Of a stretch of DNA of 64,000 bases, positions 48,743-57,925 are shown piece by piece. Origin of the DNA: DATDPM01 sp041498815 (GTDB lineage Bacteria; Pseudomonadota; Alphaproteobacteria; DATDPM01). A program made the translations under genes and the position numbers. Within the stretch, counting starts at the first letter, position 1. Each line of letters begins with the position of its first letter. The notes under the pieces are model-generated. The model saw only the letters and a program-made list of their open reading frames with translations, ran no database searches and was not told the origin of the DNA. The stretch is from positions 1 to 64,000 of the forward strand of contig JBGQJC010000004.1 of NCBI GenBank assembly GCA_041498815.1, given 5' to 3'.

Positions 48743-49957
48743 ATGTGGAAGATTCCCGTCACCCGCGCGTTTCGCGCCGCCCTCTTCTTGTGCCTCGCCC
48801 TCGGTTTTGGGCAACCCGCGCATGCCGATCCGCAGGCGCATATCACCGGGGTGCGCCTTGGCGATCATCCGGACGCGACCCGCTTCGTCCTCGATCTTTC
48901 CGAATCCGTGGACTTCCGCGTCTTCGTTCTCGCCGATCCCTACCGGGTCGTGATCGATCTTCCCGAAGTCGCTTGGGATGCCCCCCCGCCCAAGGAAGGC
49001 CAGAGCGTCGGGCTGATCAAGGGCTTCCGTTACGGTCTCTTTTCTCCCGGCACGTTCCGCGTGGTGCTCGATACCGGCGGCCCGATCAAGATCAAGCAGG
49101 CGAAATTGCTGGAGCCCCAGGAGGGTTATGGTCCCCGCCTGGTCCTCGATCTCGCCCCGGAAACCCGCGAAGCGTTTCTGGCGGAGGCGAAAAAAACCGC
49201 GCTCGAAACGGCCGCGGCGCCAAAAGCCCAAACGCCCCAGCCCCAAGCCCAACCGCACCCGGCCAAGAAAACCGTGGTGCTCGATCCCGGCCACGGCGGA
49301 GTCGATCCCGGCGCGCAAGGGCGCAGCGGCGTCTACGAGAAGTTTCTGACCCTTTCGATGGCGCTCGAACTGAAGCGTCAGCTCGAGGCCAGCGGCCGTT
49401 TCCATGTCGTCTTGACCCGCGACCGCGACATTTTCATTCCTCTCCGCGAGCGGATCGCGATCGCGCGGGCGGCGGGCGCCGATCTGTTCGTCTCGCTCCA
49501 TGCCGACACCATCGACGATCCCTCGATCCGCGGGCTCTCCGTCTACACGCTTTCCGAGACCGCCTCCGACAAGGAGGCGGCGGCGCTTGCCGTTTCCGAG
49601 AACAAGGCGGACGTGATCGCGGGCGTCGATCTCACCAACGAAAGCCCCGAGGTCACCAATATCCTGATCGACCTCGCCCAGCGCGAGACCATGAACCTGT
49701 CGGCGAACTTCGCCGAATTCGCGGTGGCGGAGCTCGCCCGCGAGACGCGGCTCTTGGCCAAGACCCACCGCTTCGCGGGCTTCGCGGTGCTGAAGGCGCC
49801 CGACGTGCCCTCGGTCCTGGTCGAGCTCGGCTACCTCTCCCACGGCCGGGAAGAGCGGCAGCTCCGCGATCCTTCCTACCGGGCGCGCCTGGCCTCGGCC
49901 CTGGCCAAGGGCGTGGAGCGCTATTTCTCCTGGAAGGACGGGTTCACGAAGTCATAA
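48743..49957 (+). CDS. N-acetylmuramoyl-L-alanine amidase with AMIN domain
   Basis: 404 aa. A signal peptide (about 1-28) is followed by an AMIN localisation domain (about 32-135). The zinc-dependent Amidase_3 domain (about 172-395) has the first ligand in VVLDPGHGGVDPGAQG, the second in LFVSLHADTI and the catalytic glutamate in PSVLVELGYLS. It cleaves septal peptidoglycan in the periplasm, like AmiC. PBP1A follows 53 bp downstream in the same direction, the common pairing in alphaproteobacteria. Confidence 0.94.
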   Translation: MWKIPVTRAFRAALFLCLALGFGQPAHADPQAHITGVRLGDHPDATRFVLDLSESVDFRVFVLADPYRVVIDLPEVAWDAPPPKEGQSVGLIKGFRYGLFSPGTFRVVLDTGGPIKIKQAKLLEPQEGYGPRLVLDLAPETREAFLAEAKKTALETAAAPKAQTPQPQAQPHPAKKTVVLDPGHGGVDPGAQGRSGVYEKFLTLSMALELKRQLEASGRFHVVLTRDRDIFIPLRERIAIARAAGADLFVSLHADTIDDPSIRGLSVYTLSETASDKEAAALAVSENKADVIAGVDLTNESPEVTNILIDLAQRETMNLSANFAEFAVAELARETRLLAKTHRFAGFAVLKAPDVPSVLVELGYLSHGREERQLRDPSYRARLASALAKGVERYFSWKDGFTKS

Positions 49958-50010
49958 CTCGGCCATATTTTGGCGCTTCAACTTCGGCACCCCGAGGGTA
50001 ATCTAACCGC

Positions 50011-52482
50011 ATGCCGCAAGACCCAGGGCGGACAACGTCCCGGCCATTGGGACGGATGTTCCGCGCCGCCGCCATCGTTTTGGGAGGTTTGTTCGTGCTC
50101 GCCGTCGCCGCCGCGAGCGCGGGACTATACCTGTTTTATCACTACGGGCGGGGGCTTCCCGATTACGGGCAATTGGCGGTTTACGAGCCGCCGACGGTCA
50201 CCCGGATTCACGCGGGCGATGGCCGGTTGATCGCCGAATACGCCATCGAGAAGCGCGTGTTCGTGCCGGTCGATGCCATGCCCAAAGGCGTCATCAACGC
50301 CTTCATCGCCGCCGAGGACAAGAATTTCTACACCCACCCCGGAATCGACATCGGCGGCATCTTCCGCGCGATTCTGACCAACATCGAGAACCTCGGCTCG
50401 AACAAGCGGCCGACCGGCGGCTCCACCATCACCCAGCAGGTGGCCAAGAATTTTCTCCTCTCCGGGGAAGTGAGCCTGGATCGCAAGATCAAGGAAGCGA
50501 TCCTCTCGTTCCGCATCGAGCGCAGTCTTTCGAAGGACCGCATCCTCGAGCTCTACTTGAACGAGATTTATCTCGGTTACGGCACTTACGGGGTCGCGGC
50601 CGCCGCGCTCAACTATTTCAACAAGGGGCTCAACGAACTGACGATCGCCGAGGCCGCCTATTTGGCGGCGCTCCCCAAGGCGCCCAACAACTACAACCCG
50701 GTCCGCCACAAAGAGGCGGCGGTGTCGCGGCGCAACTGGGTGATCGACCGCATGGCGGAGGACGGCTACATCACGTCTCAAGAGGCCGAAGCCACGAAGG
50801 CCGAGCCGCTCACCGTCCGCAATCCGGAAGAAGCCGTCTTCATCCATGCCGAATTCTTCGTCGAGGAAGTCCGGCGCGAGCTTCTCGACCGCTACGGCGA
50901 AAAGGGGCTCTATGAAGGCGGGTTGTCGGTCAGAACCACGCTCGACTCGCGGCTCCAGGACATCGCCGACAGAACATTGAGAGCGGGGCTCATTGCCTAT
51001 GACCGCCGCCACGGCTGGCGCGGGCCGATCGCCAAACTTGCCTTGGCGCAGGATTGGCGCGGCCAATTGGCGGGCGTCGTGCCGCCGGCCGGCCTTGCTC
51101 CGTGGCGGCTCGCCGTCGTGCTCAAGGTCGATGGCTCTGCTGCGGCCATTGGGCTTGCGACCGGCGAAACCGGAACGATTCCCTTCTCCGAGCTTGCCTG
51201 GGCGCGGTCCGTGCTCAAGGACCAGCATTTCGGCGCCCCGCCGCACAAGCCCGGCGACGTTCTCGCGGCCGGCGATGTCATCGCGATCGAGCCCGCGCGC
51301 GCGGCCGAAGACGGCGCGGCTTATCTGCCGAACACTTATGGCCTTCGCCAAATCCCCGACGTCAACGGCGCGGTGGTGGCGCTCGATCCGCATACCGGCC
51401 GCGTGCTCGCCATGAACGGCGGCTTCAGCTTTGACGCCAGCGAATTCAACCGCGCCACTCAGGCGCTGCGGCAACCGGGTTCCTCCTTCAAGCCGTTCGT
51501 CTATTACACCGCGCTCGAATCCGGATTTACGCCCTCGACCCTGGTGCTCGACGCGCCGATCGTGATCGACCAGGGCCCCGGCCTGCCGCTGTGGAAGCCG
51601 GAGAACTACACCCATGAATTCCTGGGCGCGGTGCCGATGCGCATCGGCATCGAGAAATCGCGCAACCTCATGACGGTGCGCCTGGCGCAAACCGTCGGCA
51701 TGGACAAGGTCGTCGCCACCGCCGAGAAATTCGGCGTCGTGGACAACATGCCGGAGGAGTTGTCGATGGCTCTCGGCGCCGCCGACGTGACGCTGCTCCG
51801 CATGACCGCCGCCTACGCCATCTTCGTCAACGGCGGCAAGAAAGTAGCACCCACCCTGATCGACCGCGTCCAGGACCGCCACGGCAAGACCATTTTCCGC
51901 CACGACGAGCGCCCCTGCGAGGGCTGCAACACCGACGGAGTCATTCCCGATGCCTTCACCGTGCCCGAGATTCCGGACACCCGCGAGCAGGTCGCCGATC
52001 CGCGCAGCGCCTATCAGATCGTCTCCATGCTCCAGGGCGTGGTCGAGCGCGGCACCGGGCAAAAAATCAGAGCGGTCGGGAAGCCCTTGGCGGGCAAGAC
52101 CGGCACCACCAACGACAGTTTCGACACCTGGTTCATCGGCTTTTCGCCGGATCTCGTTTGCGGCGTTTTTATCGGCTTCGACGAGCCGCGCACGCTGGGA
52201 CCGAAGGAAACCGGGGCCAGCGTCTCGGTCCCGGTGTTCCGCGATTTCATGGCCGAAGCCCTGAAGGACGAGCCCGCGATTCCGTTCCGCGTGCCGCCCG
52301 GAATCCTGCTCGTCCGCACCGATCCGGCAACCGGCTTGCCGGCGGCGCCGGGCGACAAGGGCGTGATCCGCGAGGCTTTCAAGCCCGGCACCGAACCCAC
52401 CGCGCGCGGCTCCGTCATCAACGGCACTTCGCTTACCCCGGGTTCCGAGACGCCGGCGGCCGCACCCGGCGGACTTTATTGA
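50011..52482 (+). CDS. mrcA: Penicillin-binding protein 1A
   Basis: 823 aa, bifunctional class A PBP. One membrane anchor (about 18-42) precedes the GT51 glycosyltransferase, with EDKNFYTHPGID (near 100) and GGSTITQQVAKNF. An OB-like insert leads to the transpeptidase with SxxK in PGSSFKPFVYY (near 490) and KTGTT near 695. It polymerises and cross-links peptidoglycan. The C-terminal 60 residues are a Pro/Thr/Ala-rich tail. Confidence 0.95.
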   Translation: MPQDPGRTTSRPLGRMFRAAAIVLGGLFVLAVAAASAGLYLFYHYGRGLPDYGQLAVYEPPTVTRIHAGDGRLIAEYAIEKRVFVPVDAMPKGVINAFIAAEDKNFYTHPGIDIGGIFRAILTNIENLGSNKRPTGGSTITQQVAKNFLLSGEVSLDRKIKEAILSFRIERSLSKDRILELYLNEIYLGYGTYGVAAAALNYFNKGLNELTIAEAAYLAALPKAPNNYNPVRHKEAAVSRRNWVIDRMAEDGYITSQEAEATKAEPLTVRNPEEAVFIHAEFFVEEVRRELLDRYGEKGLYEGGLSVRTTLDSRLQDIADRTLRAGLIAYDRRHGWRGPIAKLALAQDWRGQLAGVVPPAGLAPWRLAVVLKVDGSAAAIGLATGETGTIPFSELAWARSVLKDQHFGAPPHKPGDVLAAGDVIAIEPARAAEDGAAYLPNTYGLRQIPDVNGAVVALDPHTGRVLAMNGGFSFDASEFNRATQALRQPGSSFKPFVYYTALESGFTPSTLVLDAPIVIDQGPGLPLWKPENYTHEFLGAVPMRIGIEKSRNLMTVRLAQTVGMDKVVATAEKFGVVDNMPEELSMALGAADVTLLRMTAAYAIFVNGGKKVAPTLIDRVQDRHGKTIFRHDERPCEGCNTDGVIPDAFTVPEIPDTREQVADPRSAYQIVSMLQGVVERGTGQKIRAVGKPLAGKTGTTNDSFDTWFIGFSPDLVCGVFIGFDEPRTLGPKETGASVSVPVFRDFMAEALKDEPAIPFRVPPGILLVRTDPATGLPAAPGDKGVIREAFKPGTEPTARGSVINGTSLTPGSETPAAAPGGLY

Positions 52483-52556
52483 CCGGCGCTTGCGATTGAC
52501 GCGGCGGCTCGGGATCGCTACATCCCGTTCAACGCCGTTTACTTTGCCGGAACCCC

Positions 52557-53688
52557 ATGCGCGCCGAGCTTCAAACCGTGATCGAAGGAATCCAGCAGTC
52601 TCTGAGCCTGCTGAGGAGGCATCTTTGACTGGGACGGCGCGCAAAAGCGCATAGTCGAACTCAATGCCGAGGCCGAAAACCCCGATCTCTGGAACAACCC
52701 TGCGCGCGCGCAAGGCATCATGCGCGAGCGCACCGGCCTCCAGTCGGCGATCGATTCCATCGCCGGAATCGAAACCGGGCTCCGCGAAAACATCGATCTC
52801 TTGGCGCTCGCCGAATCCGAAGGCGACGCGGCGGTGGCGAGCGAGGCGGAAAAAGCGCTCCACGAGCTTCGCGCCGTTGCCGCCAAGCGCGAGCTCGAAA
52901 GCTTGCTCTCGGGCGAGGCCGACGCCAACGATTGCTTCGTCGAAGTCCACGCGGGCGCGGGCGGCACCGAATCCCAGGATTGGGCCGAGATGCTGGCCCG
53001 CATGTACGCGCGCTGGGCGGAGCAGCACGGCTTCAAGATCGAATGGCTGGAAGAATCCGCGGGCGAAGAAGCGGGAGTCAAATCCGCGACCTTCAAAGTC
53101 ATCGGCAAGAACGCCTACGGCTGGCTGAAAACCGAATCCGGCGTTCATCGCCTGGTCAGAATATCTCCTTTCGATTCACAATCCCGCCGGCACACGAGCT
53201 TCGCCAGCGTCTGGGTTTACCCGGTGGTGGACGACACCATCGCGATCGAGATCGAGGACAAGGATTTGCGCATCGATACCTACCGGGCAAGCGGCGCCGG
53301 CGGCCAGCACGTGAACAAGACCGACAGCGCGATCCGCATCACCCACGCCCCCAGCGGAATCGTGGTGCAATGCCAGAACGAGCGCTCGCAGCATCGCAAT
53401 CGGCAAGAAGCGATGAACATGCTCCGCGCGCGATTGTACGAAGTGGAATTGCAGAAGCGCGAGGCAGCCACGCGCGCCGCCCATGAAGCGAAATCCGACA
53501 TCGGCTGGGGCCATCAAATACGCTCCTATGTCCTCCAGCCTTATCAGATGGTGAAGGACGTGCGCACCGGAGTCGAGATCGGCAACGCCCAGAAAGTGCT
53601 CGACGGCGGCATCGACGAATTTCTGCAAGCCTCTCTCGCCCAGCGCCTCAAGGGCGGCCAGGCGAGCGCGAGTAAAGAGGCGGGGTAG
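52557..53688 (+). CDS. prfB: Peptide chain release factor 2, programmed +1 frameshift
   Basis: Frame 1 runs from the ATG at 52557 for 23 codons to an in-frame TGA at 52626-52628. A +1 shift then continues with GAC at 52627, giving a product of about 376 aa. RF2 motifs: the stop-recognition SPF in RISPFDSQSRRHTS and GGQ in GAGGQHVNKTDSAIR. RF2 reads UGA/UAA, so the internal UGA makes synthesis self-limiting. Reading from an inner ATG at 52720 would miss the N-terminal domain. Confidence 0.95.
52614..52629 (+). promoter_or_regulatory. prfB programmed frameshift site
   Basis: An internal Shine-Dalgarno AGGAGG (52614-52619) lies 3 nt before CTT TGA C. This is the same spacing and slippery codon as in E. 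coli. The shift moves Leu-tRNA from CUU to UUU. Confidence 0.93.
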
Positions 53689-53696
53689 GGCGAAAT

Positions 53697-54368
53697 TTGC
53701 CGAAAGCGTCGTCGAAATTTGCGATCGTGTCTGGCAATGAATGGAAACTGGTAGGAAGGGTCGGAAAAGCGCGCAAAAACCAGTTATTAAAAACGCCCTT
53801 CGAATCAATCCTGAGGCGGATACTTAAAGAGGTACGACTAGTTGATCACGGTCGCGAAACTATTAAAGCATGTCCAGGCTCAACGCGGGTCTGGCTCAAA
53901 TTACAATTGTCGAGCAAAACCGTCGACCTCTTCCACAATGGGGCAGGGGGATATAGGGCTCAGTTCTATCTCGACATGCAGCAGGGTGCTCAAGCAAATC
54001 GCCGTGTAATTAAAGCCCTGCTGCAAAAGCTTAAGCGGCTTTGTGCGGCTGAGCCTAAACGAACTTGCAGCTGGGACTTCATCAAGGCGTCGATCTGCGA
54101 TGCCGATGCGAAGATATGGATTCATCAAGGTCTATGGCATCGGAGAAACAGACGGGATGACCGTCACCTAATGGTTGACCGTTGGGTACAAAATGGAAAG
54201 ACGATGAAGCTGCGAAAGAAAGAAATTCCCAGCTGGGCGCAGCTCACGCCGAACGCCGAAACACGCCTCTGGATCAAGGGTGGATGTTTAGATGCTCAAT
54301 GCCGGTCTATCGGCGTACGTCTCAAACCGTGTAGGAACAGGGAGCTTCACTATCTCGGTTATACTTGA
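53697..54368 (+). CDS. Hypothetical protein in an AT-richer patch after prfB
   Basis: 223 aa from a TTG at 53697. Basic protein with PSRVWLKLQLSS-like and FHNGAGGYRAQFYLDMQQ segments, and SWDFIKASICDADAKIWIH further on. I do not recognise a family. Composition is much less GC-rich than prfB or bcp (by eye, 26 of 60 bases are G/C at 53821-53880), so the segment is probably acquired. Start codon and reality of the gene are uncertain. The frame is open throughout, and no other frame is longer. Confidence 0.45.
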   Translation: MPKASSKFAIVSGNEWKLVGRVGKARKNQLLKTPFESILRRILKEVRLVDHGRETIKACPGSTRVWLKLQLSSKTVDLFHNGAGGYRAQFYLDMQQGAQANRRVIKALLQKLKRLCAAEPKRTCSWDFIKASICDADAKIWIHQGLWHRRNRRDDRHLMVDRWVQNGKTMKLRKKEIPSWAQLTPNAETRLWIKGGCLDAQCRSIGVRLKPCRNRELHYLGYT

Positions 54369-54420
54369 TCTTGCCAAAATGATTTAAGAATCGGTGGCAT
54401 CAGCCAGAAGTGCCGCTCCG

Positions 54421-54885
54421 TCACAACCCCTTCACCGCCTCCAAAACTTCTTCCGCGTGGCCCTTCACCTTCACCTTGCGCCAAATGTTGAGCACGATCC
54501 CCTTGGCGTCGATCAAGAACGTCGCGCGCTCGATGCCCATGTATTTGCGGCCCATGAAGCTCTTCTGCGTCCATACGTCGTAAGCCTCGGTGACTTTTCC
54601 GTCCGAATCGGACGCGAGCGGGAAGGGGAGCTTGAATTTCTTTTTGAACTTTTCGTGGCTCGCGACGTTGTCCCGCGACACCCCGATCACCTCCGCCTTC
54701 ACCTTGGAAAAATCCGGAAGCGAATCCCGAAAATTGCACGCCTCCGTGGTGCAGCCCGGCGTGTCGTCCTTGGGATAGAAATAAAGCACGACATTCTTGC
54801 CGCGGAGCGATTTGAGCGAGACTTTCCCGCCGCCATCGGTTGCCATCGAAAAATCCGGCGCCGCTTCGCCGATCTTCACGCTCAT
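54421..54885 (-). CDS. bcp: Thioredoxin-dependent thiol peroxidase (Bcp/PrxQ)
   Basis: 154 aa. The peroxidatic cysteine is C45 and the resolving cysteine C50, in DTPGCTTEACNF. Family segments FYPKDDTPG and VIGVSRDNVASHEKF are present. It reduces hydroperoxides using thioredoxin in the cytoplasm. Its ATG overlaps the glnE stop by 4 bp, so it is co-translated with glnE. Confidence 0.94.
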   Translation of the reverse strand: MSVKIGEAAPDFSMATDGGGKVSLKSLRGKNVVLYFYPKDDTPGCTTEACNFRDSLPDFSKVKAEVIGVSRDNVASHEKFKKKFKLPFPLASDSDGKVTEAYDVWTQKSFMGRKYMGIERATFLIDAKGIVLNIWRKVKVKGHAEEVLEAVKGL

Positions 54886-57776
54886 CCCTTGCGCTCCTCC
54901 CGTACTTCCTTTGGACCCGCCGCCCGTTCGATCAATTCGTGAAACAGTTTCCGCACCGCATCGGCCCGTTCCTCGATCTCGCGCAACAGGGCCGGATAAT
55001 CCGTGGCCCCCGAGGCCCGCACCAGAATGCGTTGCAGCCCGACCGGCGCATCTTCCGCCGCGATCGGCTCAGGATAGCACAGGCGGAGGATTCCCAGAAT
55101 CCGCTGCCATAGATGCAGGGCCGCATCCAATTGCTCCGCCGCGGCGCGCTCAAGAAATCCGGCTTGCGCAATCCGCAGCAACGCTTCCAGCGTGTTCCGG
55201 CTCAGGATTTCCGGATGATCGTGGGCGAACCGCAGCTCCAGGAACTCGACGATGAATTCCGCGTCCACCAATCCACCGCGGAGACGCTTGACGTCGAACA
55301 GCGATCGCGCCTTGTGCTCCTGCGCCATGCGCTCGCGCATGTCGAACACCTCGCGCGCGAGCTTGGGCGTCTCGCGCGGCCGCGTCAAAGTCTCGCGGAC
55401 GATGTCCTCCACCGCCGCCGCCAGGTGCTTCGGGGCGGCCACGACGCGCGCCCGGGTCAATGCCAGATGCTCCCAGGTCCAGGCCGACTCAGCGTGGTAG
55501 CGCTGGAAAGATTCCAGGCTCGAGGCGATCGGCCCCGATGAGCCGGACGGGCGCAAACGCATGTCCACGGCATAGAGTTCGCCTTCGGCGGTCGGGGCCG
55601 CGATGGCGTTGATGAGGCGGCGCGAGAGGCGCGCGAAATATTCCTGGGCGTTGTGCGCCTCGAACACGAAGACAAGGTCGAGATCGGAACCGACCGTCAT
55701 CTCGCGCCCGCCCAACCTGCCCAGTGCAATGACCGCCATCCCTTCGCCCGGCATGGCGCCTTGGGTTTTCGCGAAATCCGCTTCCACCAGCGGCTTCAAT
55801 ACGCGCAAGGCCGCATCGGCGATATCGGAAAACATGGGGCCGGCGGCGTCGGCCGTGGTCAAATTGCGCAGGATCTGGACGCCGACGCGGAATTTCTTGT
55901 CGCCGGCCCAACGTCGGGCGATGTCGAGCGCGCCCTCGAAGCTTTGCGCCTGCGCAATGGCTTCCGCCAATTCGCGTTCCAACTGGGGTGCGCCCGCCAG
56001 AGGCTGGTAGAAATCGGGCGAGAGCACGCCGTCGAGAAGAATCGGCCGCCGTGCCAGCAAATCCGCCAGATGCGGCGCATCGCCCATGATCTCGGCGACG
56101 AGATCGAGCAAGACCGGATTGGATTCAAACAACGAAAAAAGCTGCACGCCCGCGGGCAGTCTTGCCAAAAACGCGTCGAACCGGATGAAGGCTTCCTGCG
56201 GCGCCGCGGTCTTGGCGAAACCCGCCAGAATCGCCGGCACCAGCTCGGTCAGGATTTCCCTTGCGCGGGCGCTCCGCATGGCCGCATAGCGCCCGTGGTG
56301 CCAGGCCATGATCGTGGCCGCGATCGCGCCCGGGTCGGTAAAGCCGAGCTTATTCAGGGTCTCCAGCGTCTCGGGATCGTGCTCCGTGCCCGTGAAAACA
56401 AGGTTTCCCGGCCCGCTCAAGGGCCGCTCGTCCTCGAACAGGGCGGCGTAATGTTTTTCCACGGTCTGCAGGTGATGCAGCAATTCGTCCGCGAAACTTT
56501 TCCTATCCTTGTAGCCAAGGAACACGGCGATATGCCGGAGGCCGGTTTCGTCCTTCGGCAGGCTATGCACCTGCTGGTCGTCCACCATCTGGAGGCGGTG
56601 TTCCGCGCGCCGCAGGAATTCATAGGCCGCGGTAAGCTCTTGCGCCGCCGCCGCGGAAATCTTGCCCGCCTGCGCCAGCGCTTCGAGCGCCTCGCAGGTG
56701 CCGCGCTTGCGCAAGGCCGGAATCCGCCCGCCCCAGATCAATTGCTGGGTCTGGGCGAAGAATTCGATCTCGCGGATGCCGCCCCGCCCGAGCTTGAGGT
56801 TGTGGCCTTCGACCTTGATCGCGCGGGATTCTTTGTGCGCGTCGATCTGGCGCTTGATGGAATGGATATCCGCGATCGCCGCGAAATCGAGGTTCTTGCG
56901 CCAGATATAGGGCACCGTGAATTTCAGGAAATCCTTCGCCGCGTCTAGGTCACCGGCGACGTATCGCGCCTTGATCATCGCCGCCCGCTCCCAGTTCTGC
57001 CCCATCGCCTCGTAATAGGCTTCGGCCGCGAGCACGTTGACCGCAATCGGCGTGGCGCCTGGGTCGGGTCTGAGGCGAAGGTCGCAGCGGAAAACGTAAC
57101 CGTCGTCGGTCCGCTCCTCCATCATGCGCACCAGTTCGCGGGTCAAGCGCACCATCAATTCCTGAAGCGAGTGCCGCCCCCGGTACGCGATCCGTTCGGG
57201 ATCGAACAACACGATCAAATCGATGTCGCTCGAATAATTGAGTTCCTGCGCGCCCAGCTTTCCCATTCCCAGCACGAAAAAGCCGCCGGGCTTCTCGATG
57301 TCGCCCGCGCTTTGCACGCCGCGAAGCAAATGGGACACAGCAAGCCCCAAGGCCGTCTCGGCGAAGGTGCTGAGGGCTCCGGTCACCCGCTCCAGCGGCC
57401 AGATGCCGCAGATATCCGATAGACCGGTGACGAGCGCCGTGCGGCGCTTGGCGATCCGGAGTTCCTTCATCAGGCGCTTGCCGTCGCCTTCCCCGGCCAA
57501 ACCCGCCGTCATCGCGGCCACCAGCTCCTCGAAGACAAGGTCCGGGCCTTTTTCCATGAGGTGCTTGGCAAATCCGGGATCGGCAAGCCATGCGCCCGTC
57601 AGGAACGGGCTGTTGCCGAACACCGCTTCGAGAAGGCTGCTGCCCCTGGGATCGGCGGCGAGGCTCCGGGCGAAATCGGCGAAGCCCGCGGCCTCGCCCC
57701 AGTGCAAGGTTCCGACCCGGGCCAGATTCCGGTCGGCCGGGCCGGGCAGCGCCCGCAATCTGGTCAGAAATTCCAT
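54882..57776 (-). CDS. glnE: Bifunctional glutamine synthetase adenylyltransferase/deadenylase
   Basis: 964 aa from the ATG at 57776. It has two nucleotidyltransferase domains. The first (deadenylylation) has LGMGKLGAQELNYSSDIDL around 169-187; the second (adenylylation) has GRLGGREMTVGSDLDLVF near residue 700. Each is followed by a helical GlnD-uridylyltransferase-like region. It switches glutamine synthetase off and on with nitrogen supply through PII. It is the first gene of glnE-bcp. Confidence 0.96.
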   Translation of the reverse strand: MEFLTRLRALPGPADRNLARVGTLHWGEAAGFADFARSLAADPRGSSLLEAVFGNSPFLTGAWLADPGFAKHLMEKGPDLVFEELVAAMTAGLAGEGDGKRLMKELRIAKRRTALVTGLSDICGIWPLERVTGALSTFAETALGLAVSHLLRGVQSAGDIEKPGGFFVLGMGKLGAQELNYSSDIDLIVLFDPERIAYRGRHSLQELMVRLTRELVRMMEERTDDGYVFRCDLRLRPDPGATPIAVNVLAAEAYYEAMGQNWERAAMIKARYVAGDLDAAKDFLKFTVPYIWRKNLDFAAIADIHSIKRQIDAHKESRAIKVEGHNLKLGRGGIREIEFFAQTQQLIWGGRIPALRKRGTCEALEALAQAGKISAAAAQELTAAYEFLRRAEHRLQMVDDQQVHSLPKDETGLRHIAVFLGYKDRKSFADELLHHLQTVEKHYAALFEDERPLSGPGNLVFTGTEHDPETLETLNKLGFTDPGAIAATIMAWHHGRYAAMRSARAREILTELVPAILAGFAKTAAPQEAFIRFDAFLARLPAGVQLFSLFESNPVLLDLVAEIMGDAPHLADLLARRPILLDGVLSPDFYQPLAGAPQLERELAEAIAQAQSFEGALDIARRWAGDKKFRVGVQILRNLTTADAAGPMFSDIADAALRVLKPLVEADFAKTQGAMPGEGMAVIALGRLGGREMTVGSDLDLVFVFEAHNAQEYFARLSRRLINAIAAPTAEGELYAVDMRLRPSGSSGPIASSLESFQRYHAESAWTWEHLALTRARVVAAPKHLAAAVEDIVRETLTRPRETPKLAREVFDMRERMAQEHKARSLFDVKRLRGGLVDAEFIVEFLELRFAHDHPEILSRNTLEALLRIAQAGFLERAAAEQLDAALHLWQRILGILRLCYPEPIAAEDAPVGLQRILVRASGATDYPALLREIEERADAVRKLFHELIERAAGPKEVREERKG

Positions 57777-57925
57777 GGACCTTCCCGATTCGCCCGTATT
57801 TCCCCCGCTCCGGCCTCGGAAAAAGCTACACGCGGCGGCTATTCCCATACAAAATGGGAAACCGGGGACAAGACGCGGCGGCAAGCCGCAACCTGCGCAA
57901 TCCCGTTCCCGCGGTCAAGGAACCC

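Noticed and set aside
50125..53148. A 1007-codon open frame antisense to PBP1A and prfB
   Set aside because: The sense strand encodes complete PBP1A and RF2 with all motifs. The antisense product is compositionally odd and has no recognisable fold.
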